Assembly: GCA_013362295.1 (NCBI GenBank) | Contig: JABFWJ010000091.1 | Span: 1 to 7,902 of the forward strand | Direction: 5' to 3' | Length of the DNA stretch: 7,902 bases | Origin: Thermoleophilia bacterium | GTDB taxonomy: Bacteria > Actinomycetota > Thermoleophilia > Gaiellales > Gaiellaceae | Shown: positions 4,574 through 7,902 of the stretch, in pieces | Layout of the letters: every line of letters begins with the position of its first letter | Numbering within the stretch: the first letter of the stretch is position 1 | Notes under the pieces: generated by a model | What the model was told of the DNA's origin: nothing | The model's database searches: none | The model's input: the letters and a program-made list of their open reading frames with translations, nothing else | Program-made: the position numbers and the translations under genes

Positions 4574-5353
4574 TCACGCCGTTGCGACCGTGGCCGTGGA
4601 GGGCATTCCGCTCCTCCCGGGCGAGGGCGCCGTAACCGGACGAAGGACGGCGCAACGGGACGTCACGTCGAGTTCCCTCACCCAGATCCTTGGCGTCATC
4701 GCGGAGCTTGTCGAAGCCTTGCCATAGACCACGTAGGCGCGGCCCGGCTGGTCGACGTCGCCGGGCGCACCGATCAGCAGATCGGCCAGCCCGTCTCCGT
4801 TCACATCGCCAACCCCGGCGAGCGAGCTGCCCAAGCCGCTCGTCCCCGGCCGCGTGCTGATCCGAAAACCAGGCACGGTCACGTGGGCGAGATCGATCCT
4901 CACCGGTAGCGAGCCGCCGAAGATCACCTGCACGAAGTCCTCGTGCTTCGGCTGCCGCGGCGGCGGATTGCACCTGCCGCGCGTGACCGCCGCCGACGGA
5001 TTGAAGTGATCGACCGCGACCGCGATGTCGGGAACCCCGTCGCCGTTCACATCGCCGACCACGACGGCGCCCTCGATCGTCCACTCGTCCCGCCGCCCCG
5101 CCGCCGGAACACGCAAACGAATCGTCCCGCGCGCCGCCGTGCTCACCACCAAGCTGCCGGCGAAGTGCCGCACCCGCAGCGGCGAGATGGGCGCCGCCAT
5201 CGCCGACGCCGGCAACCGCGTGCGGCCGCCATCAGCAGAACCCGATCGAAGCGACAACGCGACGACGGCCGTCACCGACACAGCGCCAGCGATGACGCAA
5301 CCAGCAAGAAGACGACGCCAACTCAACACGCCCGACCGCTCATCGGAATCCAC
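4574..5353 (-). CDS. Short FG-GAP (integrin alpha-like) repeat protein, possibly truncated at the C-terminus
   Basis: The 259-residue frame starts at a GTG (5353-5351) with no clear ribosome binding site; a second in-frame GTG (5329-5327, residue 9) is also possible. After a short basic N-terminus, residues 19-36 form a hydrophobic signal anchor or signal peptide, so the protein should be outside the membrane. Two FG-GAP calcium loops are clear: DVNGDGVPD (101-109) and DVNGDGLAD (183-191), the latter followed by LLIGAPG and AYVVYGK. Family members usually carry several more repeats to close a beta-propeller of seven blades. Here the FG-GAP character stops abruptly at residue 211. The last 48 residues (rich in Thr, Ser, Pro, Arg) do not resemble a blade, and neither alternative frame restores one. 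This suggests the C-terminal part was lost by deletion and replaced by read-through. Function is probably surface adhesion or ligand binding, not specified. Confidence 0.7.
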   Translation of the reverse strand: MDSDERSGVLSWRRLLAGCVIAGAVSVTAVVALSLRSGSADGGRTRLPASAMAAPISPLRVRHFAGSLVVSTAARGTIRLRVPAAGRRDEWTIEGAVVVGDVNGDGVPDIAVAVDHFNPSAAVTRGRCNPPPRQPKHEDFVQVIFGGSLPVRIDLAHVTVPGFRISTRPGTSGLGSSLAGVGDVNGDGLADLLIGAPGDVDQPGRAYVVYGKASTSSAMTPRIWVRELDVTSRCAVLRPVTAPSPGRSGMPSTATVATA

Positions 5354-5665
5354 CCGTTACCAGTACGGCACCGACCCCTGCCTCGTCACAGGCGCGCATG
5401 TCCGGCAGACGCTACGCCGCCCCTGTTAGCGCCCAATGATCAGCCTGCAAGGACTCGGCGGCGAGAATCCGCTGCCATCCCGACGGCTGCGCTTACATGA
5501 TGTCTACGGCGCACCCGACGCCGCTCGCCGTACACCGGCCTCGGCCGGCGCTGGTGCGGCAACCGACTTCTCCGGCTCCCCCGGTGAACCGCCGCTCCTT
5601 GCAAACGACACCCTCGAGGGGCGTGATCAACCGGCGTGGCCACTGTCTGATCTGGTGAGCTACCC
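5354..5665. other. Intergenic region between divergent exported-protein genes
   Basis: This 312-bp stretch separates the minus-strand FG-GAP gene from the plus-strand lipoprotein gene and should hold promoters for both. I find no confident -35/-10 pair. TTGCAA (5598-5603) is a possible -35 but lacks a good -10. A plus frame from 5436 to 5678 is open, but it has no ribosome binding site or recognisable domain and runs into the lipoprotein start, so I do not call it a gene. Confidence 0.4.
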
Positions 5666-6730
5666 GTGGTGCCGGTAACGCGCGCGGCCTTCTGCGTTCT
5701 CCTGGCGGTCGCGGTCGCCGGCTGCGGCGGCGCACGCCGCGTCGGCGGTCCGCTGCCGCGACGGTTCGTATCCGTTTCGTTGAGCCCACTCGACGATCGA
5801 ACCTTCCTCGTGCTCGGGAGCGTCCCTTGCCCGGCCGGCCGCTGCTACGCGATCGAGCTCACCGCCGACGGCGGCCGCAGCTATCTCCGCCTGCCGGCGC
5901 CGCACGGCATACCAACGGAGGGGACGAACCCGACGATCCGCTTCGCCGACCGACGCAACGGGTTCGTCTGGGTGCCGTTCGGTCGTGGCGAGTTCTGGAG
6001 CACGCACGACGGCGGCGCGACCTGGCGGCAGCTCACCTCACCCGACGTGGCCGCGTTCACCACCGCCGCTGGGCGCATCTATGCCGTGGTCGCGCGCTGC
6101 ACACCCAAGCGTTGCAGCCGCTACCGCTTCGCACGCGGGTCAACCTCGGCGACGCGCTGGACGGAGTCGCGGCTCCCCTTCACACCGGACGGGCCGGTCC
6201 TCGACCTCGCCGCGCACGGCCGGAACGTTTGGCTGCTCGGCACACCGCGCGCGATGAAGTATCAGCGCCACGACCTGCTCGCGCGTTCGAGCGACGGCGG
6301 CCGGACGTTCACTACACGCCCGGGACCGTGCTTCCCAGGGCTCGGGGGCGACCTCGAACCTTCCTCGGCACACACCCTCTGGGCCGTCTGCCCGACCGGG
6401 ATGATGGCCGCCGCCGCCCGCTCGACCGACGGCGGCCTCAGCTTCACGCCGCTCCACACGCCGCAGCTCGTCAACTCAGCCCGACTCGCACCTGCCAGCG
6501 ACGAGACAGCCGTGCTTGCCACCAACAGCACCGGCCGGCCGCTCCGCAGCGCCGACGGCGGCGCAACTTGGCGGACGGTCGCATGGGCGCAAAGAGACCG
6601 CTGCTCGTCCACTAACGTCGTCTTCAGCGACGCACGCACCGGCGAGGCGCTCCGGGTCTGCCCACGCTCCGCGACCGTCTGGAGGACGACCGACGGTGGC
6701 GCCGCCTGGTCGAAGATCCAGCAGCGATAG
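5666..6730 (+). CDS. Secreted lipoprotein, predicted seven-bladed Asp-box (BNR/YCF48-like) beta-propeller
   Basis: The 354-residue product starts at GTG 5666 (a second GTG follows directly), with a weak GGTGAG 6 nt upstream. Residues 6-20 are a hydrophobic export signal ending in the lipobox V-A-G-C20, so it should be lipid-anchored on the outer face of the membrane. Asp-box motifs (S/T-x-D-G-G-x-x-W/F/Y) have their Asp at about residues 67, 115, 210, 255, 297 and 343. A degenerate copy, STSATRW, lies near 160. The spacing of 42-48 residues gives seven blades. Asp boxes are structural, shared by sialidases, photosystem-assembly YCF48-like proteins and sortilin-type folds. No sialidase RIP/catalytic triad is evident, so a binding or scaffold role is more likely than an enzyme. 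Several Cys pairs (CPAGRC, CTPKRC) suggest disulfides, in keeping with extracellular location. Confidence 0.82.
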   Translation: MVPVTRAAFCVLLAVAVAGCGGARRVGGPLPRRFVSVSLSPLDDRTFLVLGSVPCPAGRCYAIELTADGGRSYLRLPAPHGIPTEGTNPTIRFADRRNGFVWVPFGRGEFWSTHDGGATWRQLTSPDVAAFTTAAGRIYAVVARCTPKRCSRYRFARGSTSATRWTESRLPFTPDGPVLDLAAHGRNVWLLGTPRAMKYQRHDLLARSSDGGRTFTTRPGPCFPGLGGDLEPSSAHTLWAVCPTGMMAAAARSTDGGLSFTPLHTPQLVNSARLAPASDETAVLATNSTGRPLRSADGGATWRTVAWAQRDRCSSTNVVFSDARTGEALRVCPRSATVWRTTDGGAAWSKIQQR

Positions 6731-6796
6731 CCGCGGCCGGCGCCCTTGGTGCGGAGGCGTCGGGACCCGCTCGGCCCGCTGCCGCGTATCTCATCC

Positions 6797-7258
6797 GTGA
6801 GCCACCACCGGACGCTTGTTGGCTGCGCCGCAGCTGTGGCAGCACTGCTGCTGCCGACGCAAACGACCGCCGGCAACAGTCGGCTACACCGGACGGCGAG
6901 CCCGTTCCAGACGAGCCGCGTCTTCCGTCTCGGCTCGGGGCACGCGACGCGAGCGTTCACCTTTCGGGAGCGCAGCGGCGTGATTCTCGTCAACCGGCTG
7001 ACCGTGCCGCACGGCGTGCGCGCCGTCGTCGACGCCCGCATCCCCAACCTCGCCGGCGCACGCGTCACGAGCTGGCCCAGTCACAACGACCCCTCACTCT
7101 CCTGCCGGCAACACGGCGCGGTCGACGTCTGCACGCAGGAGGAGGAGTGGTGCCCGATGCCGCAAGCGACCTGGCACTTCCGCCTCGTCAAGCTGAGCGG
7201 GCCGGCGGGACCGATCCGCTTCGACTACGTCGTCGCCACACCGCCCCCACAGCACTGA
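6797..7258 (+). CDS. Small secreted protein of unknown function
   Basis: I prefer the GTG at 6797, giving 153 residues. It places a short polar start (MSHHRT) directly before a hydrophobic signal peptide (about residues 7-22, VGCAAAVAALLLPTQT). In-frame starts further up (TTG 6746, GTG 6749) would add 16-17 mostly charged residues. No start has a clear ribosome binding site. The mature part looks beta-rich (VFRLGSGHATRAFTF, GVILVNRLTVPHGVRAVVD). It has three Cys near the C-terminal third (SLSC, VDVC, EEWC) and ends in HFRLVKLSGPAGPIRFDYVV. I recognise no family. It follows the propeller lipoprotein after 66 nt on the same strand and may be cotranscribed with it. Confidence 0.65.
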   Translation: MSHHRTLVGCAAAVAALLLPTQTTAGNSRLHRTASPFQTSRVFRLGSGHATRAFTFRERSGVILVNRLTVPHGVRAVVDARIPNLAGARVTSWPSHNDPSLSCRQHGAVDVCTQEEEWCPMPQATWHFRLVKLSGPAGPIRFDYVVATPPPQH

Positions 7259-7263
7259 GTCTT

Positions 7264-7295
7264 GCGTGAAACCGACACGCCCCTCGTTCAGGGCG
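7264..7295. terminator. Possible bidirectional terminator between convergent genes
   Basis: Between the plus-strand stop at 7258 and the minus-strand stop at 7288 lies GCGTG (7264-7268), a 7-nt loop and CACGC (7276-7280). A second overlapping stem is CGCCC/GGGCG (7278-7282 and 7291-7295). The stems are short and no T-run follows on either strand, so the call rests mostly on position. Confidence 0.25.
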
Positions 7296-7829
7296 ACGGG
7301 AGGCGCAGCCGACCGAGTTCGGCTTGCGCCTCCGCCAGGAGCTTGCGATCGGGGTGCTGGGTGGCGAAGTAGACGCGCACGTCGAGGTCCCAGCCACCGA
7401 CGGTGACCGCACCAAGCCGCTGCTGAATGTTCGCGGCGGGCTGGTTTCCCAGCCGTGGTCGACGCGCAAGCTCGACAGGCGCAGCGGAAACCGGGCGCGG
7501 GCGAAGTGGAAACTCGGCCGATGGCGACCGATCGTTGTCGCCATCACGACGATTCCGCCTCGCCGCAGGCGCGTCAAGCTAGCGACCAGAGCAAAGGGAC
7601 TGAGCCGTGCCGCATCAGCCGCGGTTGCGGCTATGACAGAGGCCTGAGACGCGGCCGGCTCGGATCGCCTCGGGCTGACACTGATCAGCAGTGATCTGAT
7701 CGATGTCCAACCGGGCGCGGGTCGCAACCTCGGGGGTGCCGGCGCCGCGAAGGACGCGGCAGTGGCGCCGCCGCCGACTGCGACCACAAACGCGCACAAG
7801 CCGAAGACGAGGAACACTCGCAAGCTCAT
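7288..7829 (-). pseudogene. Exported protein of unknown function, disrupted by a one-base deletion
   Basis: The ATG at 7829-7827 follows AGGTGG at a 6-nt spacing. The product begins MSLRVFLVFGLCAFVVAVGG, a clear signal peptide or anchor. It continues through a coding-like stretch with RLRRGGIVVMATTIGR and FPLRLSSLRVDHGWE. At about 7445 the coding signal jumps frame. The frame that contains HGWE degenerates to a Ser/Arg-rich sequence, while the neighbouring frame gives QPAANIQQRLGAVTVGGWDL, DVRVYFATQHP and a natural end LRLPSP at 7288. Only two bases (AC) separate the GAA and CAG codons at the junction. Adding one base to the adjacent A-run would restore a 180-residue protein, and the span (542 nt) is one short of a multiple of three. 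The pieces match a familiar uncharacterised actinobacterial secreted family as I remember it. It may be a true pseudogene or a sequencing indel. Confidence 0.7.
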
Positions 7830-7902
7830 CTCACGCCACCTACGGCCAGACAGCACCACGCGGTCCCCTAGAAGCAGAGTTCGCACAGCACGCCGTCGCA
7901 GG

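Noticed and set aside
4521..5084. Minus-strand frame of 187 codons overlapping the FG-GAP gene
   Set aside because: It could have been the continuation of the FG-GAP protein after a frameshift near 4720, but its sequence has no FG-GAP features and reads as an Arg-rich shadow.
5436..5678. Plus-strand frame of 80 codons in the intergenic region
   Set aside because: It has no ribosome binding site, domain or signal peptide, and it overlaps the start of the well-supported lipoprotein gene.
6262..7068. Minus-strand open frame of 268 codons
   Set aside because: It is antisense to the Asp-box lipoprotein and the following secreted protein; its composition and lack of motifs mark it as a shadow.
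7324..7694. Overlapping plus-strand frames (7324-7647, 7455-7694)
   Set aside because: The minus strand carries the clear signal-peptide protein with a ribosome binding site; these frames are its antisense shadows.

Overview
The window is uniformly very GC-rich. Its genes use mostly G or C at the third codon position and often start at GTG. It carries an ECF sigma factor paired with a zinc-type anti-sigma factor, an MprF/LysX-like membrane protein, Cys-rich secreted proteins and small orphan proteins of an actinobacterial type. My inference is a chromosomal segment of a high-GC actinomycete, possibly Thermoleophilia (Solirubrobacterales/Gaiellales-like). The taxonomy is a guess from protein style only. 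I see no rRNA, tRNA, CRISPR array, insertion sequence or phage gene.

Left part (1-2964): a 3'-truncated minus-strand gene (1-1009) encodes a polytopic membrane protein leading into a phosphatidylglycerol lysyltransferase-type (DUF2156/MprF/LysX) domain. Divergent from it is a tightly overlapping three-gene operon: ECF sigma factor (1107-1733), H-x3-C-x2-C anti-sigma factor (1730-2206), and a signal-peptide-bearing membrane protein with a bactofilin-like repeat segment (2203-2964). The gap between the two units holds the most striking signal in the window. The same 13 positions, GAACTTC-N12-TGCGTC, occur once on each strand, back to back, in the form of ECF-type promoters (GAAC-N17-CGTC). This suggests that the sigma factor drives both its own operon and the lipid-modification gene, making a compact cell-envelope stress module.

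Middle part (2965-4547): just downstream of the operon lies a short Cys-motif gene that looks frameshifted (3021-3232), followed by about 300 bases with no convincing gene. Two small minus-strand orphan proteins follow (3534-3743 and 3802-4113), the second with a C-x-C-x4-C motif. Divergent from them is a small winged-helix regulator (4233-4547). The shared 120-bp region carries a near-consensus TTGACA/TATATT promoter for the minus-strand pair. A TATAC/GTATA dyad overlaps its -10 and could be the regulator's operator.

Right part (4574-7902): this part encodes exported proteins. They are a short FG-GAP (integrin-like) repeat protein on the minus strand (4574-5353), a lipoprotein with seven Asp-box blades predicted to form a beta-propeller (5666-6730), a small secreted Cys-containing protein (6797-7258), and a secreted or membrane-anchored protein of unknown function that is broken by a single-base deletion (7288-7829, minus). 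At least two apparent one-base deletions in 8 kb mean either local gene decay or residual sequencing indels.
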